Shown here piece by piece: positions 1 through 7,951 of a stretch of DNA of 20,528 bases. Source of the stretch: Sulfuritalea sp. (lineage in GTDB: Bacteria > Pseudomonadota > Gammaproteobacteria > Burkholderiales > Rhodocyclaceae); assembly GCA_021738105.1 (NCBI GenBank), contig JAIPCS010000032.1, positions 1 to 20,528 of the forward strand, written 5' to 3'. A program made the translations under genes and the position numbers. Numbering within the stretch: the stretch's first letter is position 1; each line of letters opens with the position of its first letter. Under the pieces are notes generated by a model. The model made no database searches and had not been told where the DNA came from. It saw only the letters and a program-made list of their open reading frames with translations.

Positions 1-846
1 ATACAGCGACAGCGTCGCGTAATGCAGAAGCGGGTGGTCGGAGCGGCCCTGTAGCAGCAAGGTGATCTGGACGCCTCTGCCTGCGGCTGCCAGCAGGTTT
101 TTCCGAAAGTGTCGGCCGGGGAGGAAGTAGGCGTTGGAGATCAGGATCTGCTGTCGTGCAGACTGAACCGCGGCGAGATAGGCGTACTCGATATCATGAC
201 GATGGCGCAGGTTGTCGCGTATCAGGAACGCGGCCTGTGTCTCGCCGGGAGTCGTGGATACAGCCGGCAGTGCTTCTGGCGCTGGCGGCCGGCGGCCAAG
301 CTGTGCCCAGCGTACCAGCCGCCAGACATGTCGCACGGCGGCGTGAATGCGCTCGACCAGCGGGCCTTCGATACGTACGGCATAGTCGAAGCGCGCCACG
401 GCCGATTTGCCGTTATCGAAATCGTCCAGCACATTGATGCCGCCGACAAACGCGACGGCGGCATCAATCACCACGAGTTTGCGGTGCAAGCGCCGCAAGC
501 GGTGGCGCCGGAAGGTCCAGCGGCCGATTTCGGGACGGTAGTTCATCACTTCCACGCCGTCGGAGGCCATGGATTTGCCTAGCCCCGCCGCGAACTCTCG
601 TGCACCGAAGCCATCGACCAGTACCCGCACGGCGATGCCCCGACGCGCAGCACGGGCCAGCGCAGCGCCGACCCGACGACCCGTTGGATCGTCGGCAAAG
701 ATGTAGGTTTCCAGATGCACCTCATTCAAGGCTGCATCGATGGCGTTGATCAGCGAGGGAAAATATTGCGTGCCGGACTCGAGCAGTTCCAGACGATTGC
801 CGTCAACAAAATCGGGCGCTGCCGCGACCAACGGGACCAGGCTCAC
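1..846 (-). CDS. clsB: Cardiolipin synthase B-like phospholipase D family protein (C-terminus cut by window edge)
   Basis: The minus-strand frame is open from a GTG at 846 to the window edge (282 codons, no stop). Residues 121-128 form a complete HKD motif, HRKLVVID, followed by FVGGIN, the signature of phospholipase D-type phosphatidyltransferases. Upstream ETYIF and the later ISNAYFLPG and LLLQGRSDHPLLHYA stretches resemble ClsB (YbhO). ClsB enzymes join phospholipid head groups to make cardiolipin at the inner membrane. The second HKD motif should lie beyond the window. The GTG start overlaps the TGA stop of the upstream EEP gene (GTGA, 843-846), implying translational coupling. The EEP plus ClsB pair matches E. 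coli ybhP-clsB. Substrate specificity is inferred from family only. Confidence 0.88.
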   Translation of the reverse strand, partial: MSLVPLVAAAPDFVDGNRLELLESGTQYFPSLINAIDAALNEVHLETYIFADDPTGRRVGAALARAARRGIAVRVLVDGFGAREFAAGLGKSMASDGVEVMNYRPEIGRWTFRRHRLRRLHRKLVVIDAAVAFVGGINVLDDFDNGKSAVARFDYAVRIEGPLVERIHAAVRHVWRLVRWAQLGRRPPAPEALPAVSTTPGETQAAFLIRDNLRHRHDIEYAYLAAVQSARQQILISNAYFLPGRHFRKNLLAAAGRGVQITLLLQGRSDHPLLHYATLSLY

Positions 847-1619
847 GCCGCAGCAACCTTGATCTTGAATTCGGCGGTCAGCGCCGCGTGATCCGAGATC
901 GTCGACCAGGGCGGCCCGGCGTGAACCTGCGCGGCGGCGACATGCATGCCGCGCTGGTAAATCCGGTCGAGGCGAAACATGGGCAGGGCTGCAGGATAGC
1001 TGCGCGATGGCCTCTGCCAGGCGTCGCCGCCGGCAAATACCTCGGTCAGCCCGAGACGTTCGGCCAGCAAATCGTCTGCGTGATTGCGCCAGTCATTGAA
1101 ATCGCCGGCGATCAGGAGCGGGGCGCCGGCGGGGACCATTTCCTCGATATGGCGAGAGAGCGCTTCCATCTGGCGTCGTCTCGATCGTGCAAAAAGCGAC
1201 AAATGCACGCACACGCAATGCAAGGCTTGCGTCAGTTGTGGCAAGGTTACCGCGCAATGCAGCAGGCCGCGCTTTTCCCAGCGCAAGTGAGTCACGTCCT
1301 GATTGTGTTCATGAAGTATCGGAAAGCGCGAGAGGATCGCGTTGCCGTGGTGGCCATGGTCGTAAACCATGTTGCGACCGTAGGAGTGATTGTCCCAGAC
1401 GTCCTCGGCGAGAAACTCGTGCTGCGGTACCGACGGCCAGTCCGCATGCTGTTCTGCGTGCCTAAGATGCAGGCCCTGCACTTCCTGCAGGAACACAATA
1501 TCGGCCGACAGCTCGCGCAGCCGATCACGCAGCTCGTGCACCATCATGCGGCGATTGAACTGTGAAAATCCCTTGTGGATATTCCAGGTGGCGATCGTTA
1601 GTGCAATCGATGTCTTCAC
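843..1619 (-). CDS. Endonuclease/exonuclease/phosphatase family protein (YbhP-like)
   Basis: This 258-residue protein has the EEP-fold motifs in order: TIATWNIHKG near residue 8 (metal-site Asn), DIVFLQEV near residue 40 (metal-binding Glu), AGDFNDW in the second half (catalytic Asp/Asn) and ISDHAAL near the C-terminus (the terminal catalytic SDH). The fold covers metal-dependent nucleases, phosphodiesterases and sphingomyelinase-like enzymes, so the substrate cannot be read from sequence. Position directly before clsB, with a 4-base overlap, favours a role in phospholipid metabolism; E. coli YbhP occupies the same place. The GTG start at 1619 puts the first beta strand at the usual distance from the terminus; an ATG just upstream runs straight into a stop. 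It lies 29 bases after nadA and is probably in the same transcript. No signal peptide is evident. Confidence 0.9.
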   Translation of the reverse strand: MKTSIALTIATWNIHKGFSQFNRRMMVHELRDRLRELSADIVFLQEVQGLHLRHAEQHADWPSVPQHEFLAEDVWDNHSYGRNMVYDHGHHGNAILSRFPILHEHNQDVTHLRWEKRGLLHCAVTLPQLTQALHCVCVHLSLFARSRRRQMEALSRHIEEMVPAGAPLLIAGDFNDWRNHADDLLAERLGLTEVFAGGDAWQRPSRSYPAALPMFRLDRIYQRGMHVAAAQVHAGPPWSTISDHAALTAEFKIKVAAA

Positions 1620-1648
1620 AATCGCGCACTCATCGGAATGGCGGTCGC

Positions 1649-2746
1649 TCAGGAAACCGCGAGCATGCGTTCCAGCGCTATTTTTGCCAGCCTCGCTTCA
1701 TGTTCGGGTACCTTGATCTGGTTCACCACCTTGCCTTCGACCAGATTCTCCAGCGTCCAGGCCAGATGCTGAGGATCGATGCGCTGCATGGTCGAACACA
1801 TGCAGATGGTACTCGCCATGAACTGAACGGTTTTGCCTTCATGCTTCACTTCCTCGGCCAGCCGCTCGACCAGATTAAGCTCGGTGCCGACCAGCCAGCG
1901 GGTATTCGGTGCGCCGGCCTTGACGGTATTCAGAATGGTTTCCGTGCTGCCAATGAAATCCGATTGCTTGCAGACTTCAAAACCGCATTCCGGATGCGAA
2001 ATCACGATCCCGTCCGGATACTGGTTACGGAACTTGATGATGTCCCTGGGCTGAAACATCTGGTGCACAGAACAGAATCCGTGCCAAAGAATGATTTTCG
2101 CTTTGGCAATCTGCTCCCGGGTGAGGCCGCCCTGTTCAAGATCGGGGTTCCAGATCACCATCTCGTCGAGCGGGATGCCCATCGTAAATCCGCTCCAGCG
2201 TCCCAGATGTTGGTCTGGAAAGAACAGCACTTTCTCGCGCTGAGCAAAGGACCATTCGAGAATCTTCGGTGCGTTCGACGAGGTGCAGACAATGCCGCCA
2301 TGTTCGCCGCAAAAGGCCTTCAGATCGGCCGCCGAGTTGATATAGGTGACCGGCGTGATCTTCTCGTCGGGATTCAGTACCGCGCCGAGTTCGCGCCAGC
2401 AGCGCTCGACTTTGGCCAGGCTGGCCATGTCGGCCATGGAGCAGCCTGCCGCCAGATCGGGGAGGATGGAAACCTGTTCGGGGCGCGAAAGAATGTCCGC
2501 GACTTCCGCCATGAAGTGCACGCCACAAAATACGATATTTTCGGCATCGGCTTGCGACGCCAGGCGCGAGAGTTTCAGCGAGTCGCCGGTGATGTCGGCG
2601 TGTGCATAGACATCGGCGCGCTGATAGTGATGGCACAAAAGCGTTACGCTGTTGCCCAGTTTTTCTTTGGCGGCACGGATGCGCTCGCCTGCCGTCTGGT
2701 CTGCCAGAGTGTTGAAGCGGTCAAAGGAGATGGTTGCGGTTTGCAT
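1649..2746 (-). CDS. nadA: Quinolinate synthase A
   Basis: NadA condenses iminoaspartate (made by NadB) with dihydroxyacetone phosphate to give quinolinate, the precursor of NAD, using an oxygen-sensitive [4Fe-4S] cluster. The 365-residue product has the full family pattern: LLCHHYQRADV near residue 37, FCGVHFMAE at 73-81, LPDLAAGCSMADMA with Cys102, WHGFCSVHQ with Cys225, HPECGFEV near 251, GSTETI near 266, and STICMCSTMQRI with Cys315/Cys317. Cys102, Cys225 and one of the last pair are the expected cluster ligands. It is slightly longer than the E. coli enzyme (347 residues), within family range. The ATG at 2746 has only a weak ribosome site. It follows the rhodanese gene by 32 bases and precedes the EEP gene by 29, indicating one operon. 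nadB and nadC are not in the window. Confidence 0.97.
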   Translation of the reverse strand: MQTATISFDRFNTLADQTAGERIRAAKEKLGNSVTLLCHHYQRADVYAHADITGDSLKLSRLASQADAENIVFCGVHFMAEVADILSRPEQVSILPDLAAGCSMADMASLAKVERCWRELGAVLNPDEKITPVTYINSAADLKAFCGEHGGIVCTSSNAPKILEWSFAQREKVLFFPDQHLGRWSGFTMGIPLDEMVIWNPDLEQGGLTREQIAKAKIILWHGFCSVHQMFQPRDIIKFRNQYPDGIVISHPECGFEVCKQSDFIGSTETILNTVKAGAPNTRWLVGTELNLVERLAEEVKHEGKTVQFMASTICMCSTMQRIDPQHLAWTLENLVEGKVVNQIKVPEHEARLAKIALERMLAVS

Positions 2747-2778
2747 GTGATGAACTCGAAAAAATGCGGGTGACGAAA

Positions 2779-3231
2779 TCAGGACTGGTTCCAGGGCAAG
2801 CCATACGCCCGCCAGCCACCGGTGCGATTACGCTGTCCGTTGGCGTCCTTGTTGCCTTCAAAGCCTTCAAGAATGTTGTAGCAGTCGGGAAATCCGGCCT
2901 CGGTCGCGGCTTTCGCGGCATGGCTGGAACGATGACCGGAGCGGCACAGAAACAATAACAGTGATTCGGTGCTGAAACTGTGTTTCAGCGTCTGCAGGAA
3001 ATGCACATTGAGCTGATTGCCCGGGTAGCTGATCCATTCGATCTCGATCGCGCCGGGGACCCGGCCGACCCAGTCCAATTCTGCTTTGGTCCTCACATCC
3101 ACGAGTTTGGCGCCGGGTGTCAGTTGCAGCAGTTCGTAGGCCTCTTTGGGCGTCAGCGCGCCTTCATAAGGCAGTTTCAATTCGTGGGCGCGCGATTGCG
3201 CCAGATTGAGGATTTCAGTGAGACGTCCCAT
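2779..3231 (-). CDS. Rhodanese-like domain protein (single domain)
   Basis: The product is a 150-residue single rhodanese domain with a short N-terminal helix (residues 1-25). KLVDVRTKAELDW at about 42-54 is the typical entry to the domain, and the active-site loop is C96-R-S-G-H-R-S, with the persulfide-forming cysteine and anion-binding arginines intact, so catalytic activity is likely. The C-terminal GGWRAYGLPW resembles the GWxxxGLPW ending of many small bacterial rhodaneses. I chose the ATG at 3231 because residues encoded further upstream (to 3318) are low-complexity and lie across a plausible promoter. It sits first in the nadA operon, so a role in sulfur supply for the NadA iron-sulfur cluster is possible, but that is inference from position only. 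Confidence 0.9.
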   Translation of the reverse strand: MGRLTEILNLAQSRAHELKLPYEGALTPKEAYELLQLTPGAKLVDVRTKAELDWVGRVPGAIEIEWISYPGNQLNVHFLQTLKHSFSTESLLLFLCRSGHRSSHAAKAATEAGFPDCYNILEGFEGNKDANGQRNRTGGWRAYGLPWNQS

Positions 3232-3273
3232 GTTAAAGCTGGCCCGACGGACGGGATTGGATCGAAGGTTTCG

Positions 3274-3279
3274 AGTATA
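3274..3279 (-). promoter_or_regulatory. Candidate -10 element for the rhodanese-nadA operon
   Basis: On the minus strand this hexamer reads TATACT, a good -10 match about 43 bases before the rhodanese ATG. A -35 at ideal spacing is poor (TTTCGT-like), so the call rests on the -10 and its position alone. Confidence 0.3.
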
Positions 3280-3349
3280 GCTTTCCCGCAAGCCCGACGA
3301 AACCCATGCCAAGGCCATGGCTGAATTCAGTCCGGATCGATTGGCTCCC

Positions 3350-3471
3350 TGGAAATGCCTCCGCGGTGAGGCACATGACCGAAACGCAGGTTGCTGTCAT
3401 CGGCTTGTTTGATTCATCACCTCTCCGTGTTCCAGGCATGACGGCGACAGCAATGCGCGAGGCATTTTCCA
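3350..3471. repeat. Imperfect inverted repeat in the dadA/rhodanese spacer
   Basis: The left arm at 3350-3365 reads TGGAAATGCCTCCGCG and the right arm at 3456-3471 reads CGCGAGGCATTTTCCA. The reverse complement of the right arm matches the left with one inserted A and one extra C. About 90 bases separate the arms. The left arm also contains a local GCCTC/GAGGC hairpin (3357-3372). No U-tract follows, so this is not a clear terminator. The spacer 3232-3479 holds no convincing gene. Confidence 0.4.
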
Positions 3472-3479
3472 GACATGTC

Positions 3480-4763
3480 TTAGGCCTTCAGAGTGAAACC
3501 GTCGAGAGGAATTTCCGGTGTTTCACCCTTGATCAAGTCGGCCAGAATGCGAGCGCTGCCCAGTGCCAGTGTCCAGCCCAGCGCACCGTGCCCACAATTG
3601 AAAAACAGGTTTGGGTAAGGGCTTGCGCCAAGAATCGGCAAACCCCCGGGTGTTGCCGGTCGCAAACCGGTCCAGGGCTGCATGGTGTCCGGGCCTTGTG
3701 TGTAATCGGTTGCTGACGGAAAAGCGCGCTCAGCTTCGAGGATCAGTTGCTTGACTCGAACCGGATCAATCCGGTTCGAGTAGCCCGCGATATCGGCCAT
3801 GCCCGCCACGCGAAGCGAGGTGCCGCTGGCGCCTGAGAGCGGTGCATAAACCACTTTGCGCGTCGCGTCGGTAATGCTGATTTTCAGCGTCGCCAGACCT
3901 GCTTGCGGTGGCAAGGTGATGCTATAGCCCTTGAGCGGATAGATGGGCAGGTGAATGCCAAGGGGGCGCGCCAGCGTTGGACTTTGCGCGCCCAGGCTCA
4001 TCACGCACAGGTCGGTGGGCAGCGTGCCCGCCGATGTCTTGATCGCACTGATGCGATCCCCCCGGGTTTCGAGGCCGGTGATGCGGGTACCGAAGCGGAA
4101 CACCACCCCGTTTCTGCGCAAGTGAGCTTCGAGATCCTGGCAGAATCGGTAGCAATCGCCAACCTCTTCGCTCACGGTATGAATGCCGCCGACAAAACGG
4201 CGACCCAGCGCCGATTGGGGATCGCCGAGCATCGGCTCGAGTTCAATGCAATGACGGCGATCCAGTGCACTCTGTTCGCAGCCGAGTGAGCGTTGAAAAT
4301 CAAGCAGGCGACGTGCACCATCGAAATCGGCGGGGTCGGAGAACAGCACCAGCTTGCCATTTCTGGCATAGCCAAAATCGAAGCTCTCCTCGTCGAGCAA
4401 GTGGTGCATCATCTCGCGGCTGTAAAAAGACAGCCGAAGCAGCCGACGCGTGGAGAGTTCGCTGGTGCTGCGCTTGCAGGCGAGAACGAATTCCAGGAGC
4501 CAGCGCCACTGGTATGGATCGATTGAGGGATAGAAGCGCAATGGCGCGTCGCGGCGCAATAACCAGGGCGGTACTTTGGGCAATACACCCGGCCCGGCCA
4601 GCGGCGCCACGTAGGAGTACGAAAGCTGGGCGCCGTTGGCAAAACTGGCTTCGAGCGCCACGCCTTCGTTGCGCTCGATGATTTCCACCGTGTGACCGTC
4701 TCGGGTGAGATACCACGCGGCGGCGAGGCCGGTGACGCCAGCGCCAAGTATGGTGATGTGCAT
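3480..4763 (-). CDS. dadA: D-amino-acid dehydrogenase, DadA-like FAD oxidoreductase
   Basis: DadA is a membrane-associated flavoenzyme that oxidatively deaminates D-amino acids, chiefly D-alanine, to 2-oxo acids and passes electrons to the respiratory chain. The 427-residue length matches the E. coli small subunit (432). An N-terminal FAD-binding fold shows GAGVTG at residues 7-12 and IIERNEG at the end of the second strand. NGAQLSYSYVAPLAGPG follows at about 43-59, as in DadA. Near the C-terminus are WTGLRPATPGGLPILG and NCGHGALGWTLALGSARI, both close to DadA signatures. The ATG at 4763 has an AAGG ribosome site about 8 bases upstream. It is transcribed divergently from the CDF gene. No alanine racemase or regulator is adjacent, so the physiological substrate is open; glycine/proline-type relatives share the fold. 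Confidence 0.85.
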   Translation of the reverse strand: MHITILGAGVTGLAAAWYLTRDGHTVEIIERNEGVALEASFANGAQLSYSYVAPLAGPGVLPKVPPWLLRRDAPLRFYPSIDPYQWRWLLEFVLACKRSTSELSTRRLLRLSFYSREMMHHLLDEESFDFGYARNGKLVLFSDPADFDGARRLLDFQRSLGCEQSALDRRHCIELEPMLGDPQSALGRRFVGGIHTVSEEVGDCYRFCQDLEAHLRRNGVVFRFGTRITGLETRGDRISAIKTSAGTLPTDLCVMSLGAQSPTLARPLGIHLPIYPLKGYSITLPPQAGLATLKISITDATRKVVYAPLSGASGTSLRVAGMADIAGYSNRIDPVRVKQLILEAERAFPSATDYTQGPDTMQPWTGLRPATPGGLPILGASPYPNLFFNCGHGALGWTLALGSARILADLIKGETPEIPLDGFTLKA

Positions 4764-4902
4764 GATGACCTTAGTCTAACAGTGCCGGCATACCACCTTG
4801 GACCGCTGTGACAGGTGTTTCCGGACCGAAGCCGCAGTGCAGTCCAAAAGCGCTTCTTGCGCTGCCAAGCGCAATAGAATGGGGGGTCTTCGCAATTCAA
4901 TC

Positions 4903-6105
4903 ATGCTCATGTCCGGCTCTACCCAAGCAAACAAGACGGTCGATCCCCAGCCGGTTAGCGCGCAGGCGCAGGAGGAAGAGCGTTTTCAGGAAGGTCAGCG
5001 CATTACCTGGGTCAGTGTTGCCGTCAATCTGGTCCTGACGACCATGCAATTGGTGGTGGGCTTTCTTGCCCATTCGCAAAGTCTGATCGCGGACGCGATG
5101 CATACCTTGTCGGATATTGTTGCGGATACCTTCGTGCTGTACGCCAATCGCAAGGGCGCCGAAGCCGCCGATGCCGATCATCCCTACGGTCACGGGCGTT
5201 TTGAAACCGCTGCTTCGCTGGTACTGGGCCTGCTGCTGGCGGCTACCGGCGCAGGCATTCTGTTTTCCGCGGCGACGCGTCTGCAGGATATCGGCAGTGC
5301 GCCGCCGGTTGGCGTCGCAGCGATGTGGGCTGCCCTGTTCACTCTGGCGGCCAAGGAAGGACTGTTCCGGTACATGCTGGCGACCGCCGAGCGCCTCAGA
5401 TCGCCCATGCTGGTGGCCAATGCCTGGCACGCGCGCGCCGATGCGCTTTCTTCATTGGTGGTAGCCATAGGTATCGGGGGCGCTTTGCTCGGCTTCAATT
5501 TTGCCGACTCGGTGGCCGCCATTATTGTTGGCGCCATGATCGTGCGCGTTGGTTTCAAGTTTGCCTGGGATGCCATACGCGAGTTGATCGATACCGGCCT
5601 GTCGGTCGAGGAAGTGGCGGCGATCCGCCACACCATCGCCAGCACTCCAGGAGTTCTGGGTTTGCATGAACTGCGCACCCGTCGCATGGCCCATCAAGTG
5701 CTGGTCGACGCCCATGTGCAGGTCAATCCCCGCATCAGCGTTTCCGAGGGGCACCGAGTTGCCGAATCGGCGAGACAGCGTGTGCTCAGTCGACATCCGG
5801 AAGTTCTCGATGTCCTGGTCCATGTCGACGCCGAAAATGATCTGCTGGCCGACGCGGCGATCCAGTTGCCCGACCGTGCGGTGCTGCTCGAGCACCTTGT
5901 CAAGCTGCTCGATACCTGTCCGCCGGATTTCGAGGCAACAACCTTGCATTACCTCGGTACAAAAGTGGAGGCGGAAATCTTTTTGCCATCCGGATTTGCC
6001 GACGAATCCAGACTTGCGGAAATCAAGCGGAGGCTGGAACTTGCGCTACCCGGCGACCCCTGGTTTGTCGCGATTCGCTTGAATCAGAAAATCGCACCAA
6101 ATTAG
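4903..6105 (+). CDS. Cation diffusion facilitator (CDF) family metal transporter
   Basis: CDF proteins are inner-membrane metal/proton antiporters that export divalent cations (Zn, Co, Fe, Mn, Cd). From the ATG at 4903 the protein has 400 residues with six predicted membrane helices. Helix 2 carries LIADAMHTLSDIVAD and helix 5 carries NAWHARADALSS; the DxxHxxxD and HxxxD residues form the transport site. DHPYGHGRFE between helices 2 and 3 is a family hallmark. A cytoplasmic dimerisation domain follows (VHVD and VLVDAHVQVNP regions), with an extra C-terminal segment of about 90 residues. The frame stays open upstream to a TTG at 4798, and starts at 4879 or 4909 are also possible; none has a strong ribosome site. 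A TAGAAT at 4875-4880 could be a -10. The stop codon lies inside an NtrC-type palindrome belonging to glnA. Confidence 0.93.
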   Translation: MLMSGSTQANKTVDPQPVSAQAQEEERFQEGQRITWVSVAVNLVLTTMQLVVGFLAHSQSLIADAMHTLSDIVADTFVLYANRKGAEAADADHPYGHGRFETAASLVLGLLLAATGAGILFSAATRLQDIGSAPPVGVAAMWAALFTLAAKEGLFRYMLATAERLRSPMLVANAWHARADALSSLVVAIGIGGALLGFNFADSVAAIIVGAMIVRVGFKFAWDAIRELIDTGLSVEEVAAIRHTIASTPGVLGLHELRTRRMAHQVLVDAHVQVNPRISVSEGHRVAESARQRVLSRHPEVLDVLVHVDAENDLLADAAIQLPDRAVLLEHLVKLLDTCPPDFEATTLHYLGTKVEAEIFLPSGFADESRLAEIKRRLELALPGDPWFVAIRLNQKIAPN

Positions 6106-6109
6106 TGCA
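6093..6109 (+). promoter_or_regulatory. NtrC-binding site 1 of glnA (upstream)
   Basis: CGCACCAAATTAGTGCA matches the NtrC consensus TGCACY-N5-GGTGCA at all but two bases. Its centre (6101) is about 126 bases before the inferred sigma-54 start, in the range of the E. coli glnA enhancers. It overlaps the CDF stop codon. Confidence 0.72.
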
Positions 6110-6122
6110 ATTTTGGAAGTCA

Positions 6123-6139
6123 TGCACGTCAATGGTGCG
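6123..6139 (+). promoter_or_regulatory. NtrC-binding site 2 of glnA (downstream)
   Basis: TGCACGTCAATGGTGCG fits TGCACY-N5-GGTGCA with two mismatches. Its centre (6131) is 30 bases from site 1, close to three helical turns, so two NtrC dimers would sit on the same DNA face. Confidence 0.75.
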
Positions 6140-6201
6140 CAAATCTATCCATCGATAAGCCAAATGCCTTGTGGCACAATCGCATGTTTTGCAGGAGCGA
6201 G

Positions 6202-6217
6202 TGGCACGCAATCTGCT
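6202..6217 (+). promoter_or_regulatory. Sigma-54 (RpoN) promoter of glnA
   Basis: TGGCACGCAATCTGCT aligns to the -24/-12 consensus TGGCACG-N4-TTGCT with a single C-for-T change and exact GG-to-GC spacing. It implies transcription starting near 6228 and a leader of about 105 bases before glnA. Together with the two upstream NtrC palindromes it forms a standard nitrogen-limitation promoter. No sigma-70 promoter of comparable quality is visible between 6217 and 6333. Confidence 0.85.
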
Positions 6218-6333
6218 AACAGGGTACTGCACAGTAGATTGTTTTGGCGGACTGCTTACACCGAAACCTTACTACGCTTCGTCTTCACTATTTGTCGTTT
6301 CGTATTTGTCATTCACTCTCAGGAGAGCAACTC

Positions 6334-7743
6334 ATGACCCCCCAGGACGTACTCAAGCTGGTTGAAGAAAAGGAAGTTCGTTTCGTTGATTTCCGCTTCA
6401 CCGACACTCGCGGCAAGGAACAACACGTTGGCGTGCCGATATCGCATTTCGGTATCGAGAAATTCGAAGACGGTCACGCCTTTGACGGCTCGTCCGTTGC
6501 CGGCTGGAAGGGGATTCAAGCTTCAGACATGCAACTGATGCCGGATGCGTCTACCGCCTATATCGATCCCTTCATGGACGAAACCACGCTGATCTTGACT
6601 TGCGATGTGGTTGAGCCCGCGGACGGCAAGGGGTACGACCGCGATCCACGCTCGCTGGCCAAGCGTGGCGAGGCCTACCTCAAGTCCTCCGGCATCGGCG
6701 ACACCGCCTTTTTCGGTCCTGAGCCCGAGTTTTTCGTGTTCGACTCGGTCGAGTGGAAAGTCGATATGTCCGGGGCCATGTGCCGGGTCATTTCGGAAGA
6801 AGCCGCCTGGGCATCGGCAGACAAGTTCGAAGGTGGCAATGCCGGGCATCGTCCGACCGTCAAGGGCGGCTATTTCCCCGTTCCTCCGGTTGACAGCCTC
6901 AACGACATTCGCGCCCAGATGTGTATCGCCCTGGAAGCCTGTGGTGTCCCTGTCGAAGTGCATCACCACGAAGTCGCCACTGCCGGCCAGTGCGAAATTG
7001 GCACCAAGTTTTCCAGCCTGGTTCAACGTGCCGACTGGACCCAGATTCTCAAGTACATCGTTCACAATGTCGCCCACAGCTACGGCAAGACCGCGACCTT
7101 CATGCCCAAGCCTATCGTTGGCGACAATGGATCCGGGATGCATGTGCATCAATCGATCTGGAAGGATGGCAAGAACCTGTTTGCCGGCAATGGCTACGCC
7201 GGTCTCTCCGAATTTGCTCTGTATTACATCGGCGGCATCATCAAGCACGCTCGCTCACTGAATGCCCTGACCAACCCCTTGACCAACTCCTACAAGCGTC
7301 TGGTGCCTGGCTTTGAGGCTCCGGTCAAGTTGGCCTATTCGGCGCGCAACCGTTCGGCGTCGATTCGCGTGCCCTATGTGCACTCCGACAAGGCACGTCG
7401 CATTGAAGTGCGCTTCCCCGATCCGGGTGCCAACCCCTATCTGGCCTTTACCGCGATGATGATGGCGGGACTGGACGGCGTGCAAAACAAGCTGCATCCC
7501 GGCGATCCGGCCGACAAGAATCTTTACGATTTGCCGCCGGAAGAAGATGCGAAGATCCCGACCGTTTGCGCCAGTCTCGATCAGGCACTGGAATATCTGG
7601 ACAATGATCGCGAGTTCCTTACGCGCGGTGGCGTGTTCAGCAATGACATGATCGACGCTTACATCGAGCTCAAGATGGAAGAAGTCACGCGTTACCGCAT
7701 GACGACACATCCGCTCGAGTACGAAATGTATTACTCGATCTGA
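6334..7743 (+). CDS. glnA: Glutamine synthetase, type I
   Basis: GlnA makes glutamine from glutamate, ammonia and ATP and is the central ammonia-assimilation enzyme; it acts as a cytosolic dodecamer. From the ATG at 6334, with AGGAG at 6321-6325, the protein has exactly 469 residues, the standard GSI length. Visible signatures are FDGSSVAGW, the metal-binding [49 protein letters not shown] and the [10 protein letters not shown] loop. NLYDLPPEE places Tyr398 (397 without the initiator Met) at the adenylylation site, so the enzyme should be regulated by GlnE. The frame extends upstream to a TTG at 6244, but the ribosome site and family length fix the start at 6334. Transcription is controlled by the sigma-54 promoter and NtrC sites upstream and ends at a strong terminator before glnL-glnG. 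Confidence 0.99.
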   Translation: MTPQDVLKLVEEKEVRFVDFRFTDTRGKEQHVGVPISHFGIEKFEDGHAFDGSSVAGWKGIQASDMQLMPDASTAYIDPFMDETTLILTCDVVEPADGKGYDRDPRSLAKRGEAYLKSSGIGDTAFFGPEPEFFVFDSVEWKVDMSGAMCRVISEEAAWASADKFEGGNAGHRPTVKGGYFPVPPVDSLNDIRAQMCIALEACGVPVEVHHHEVATAGQCEIGTKFSSLVQRADWTQILKYIVHNVAHSYGKTATFMPKPIVGDNGSGMHVHQSIWKDGKNLFAGNGYAGLSEFALYYIGGIIKHARSLNALTNPLTNSYKRLVPGFEAPVKLAYSARNRSASIRVPYVHSDKARRIEVRFPDPGANPYLAFTAMMMAGLDGVQNKLHPGDPADKNLYDLPPEEDAKIPTVCASLDQALEYLDNDREFLTRGGVFSNDMIDAYIELKMEEVTRYRMTTHPLEYEMYYSI

Positions 7744-7754
7744 TGAAGCCCAAG

Positions 7755-7797
7755 CGTAGCAGGCGGGCCAGCAAAGAACACTGACCTCGCCGCTACG
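7755..7797 (+). other. Hairpin in the glnA 3' untranslated region
   Basis: CGTAGC-A-GGCG (7755-7765) can pair with CGCCGCTACG (7788-7797), giving ten pairs with one bulged A and a 22-base loop. It lies 11 bases after the glnA stop and 18 before the terminator stem. It could stabilise the mRNA end or form the 5' part of a 3'-UTR-derived small RNA. Confidence 0.5.
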
Positions 7798-7815
7798 AAA
7801 GATTCGTTTCTCGGC

Positions 7816-7851
7816 AATAAAAAAGACGGGCGCTTGCCCGTCTTTTTTATT
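7816..7851 (+). terminator. Intrinsic terminator after glnA
   Basis: A perfect 16-base-pair stem (arms 7816-7831 and 7836-7851) around a GCTT loop, with a GACGGGC/GCCCGTC core flanked by six A on the left and six T on the right. This is a textbook rho-independent terminator, and its symmetry would let it work in both directions. It separates glnA from the DUF4124-glnL-glnG genes, so those are expressed by read-through or from their own promoter in 7852-7951. Confidence 0.93.
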
Positions 7852-7951
7852 GGCAGATGTCCATCATGAATGGTCCGCTCCCATGCCGCCGTCAATCGGG
7901 TTCCGGGGGTATTTTGGGCGATGAATTCGCAATTGCCTTACACTTGCATTC

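Noticed and set aside
1562..2773. Long plus-strand open frame (403 codons) opposite nadA
   Set aside because: It is antisense to a clear nadA with all family motifs and has no recognisable domain; long antisense frames are expected at this GC content.
6172..6192. A second TGGCAC upstream of glnA as another sigma-54 promoter
   Set aside because: No GC dinucleotide occurs at the required -12 spacing; the nearest TTGC is about 7 bases too far.
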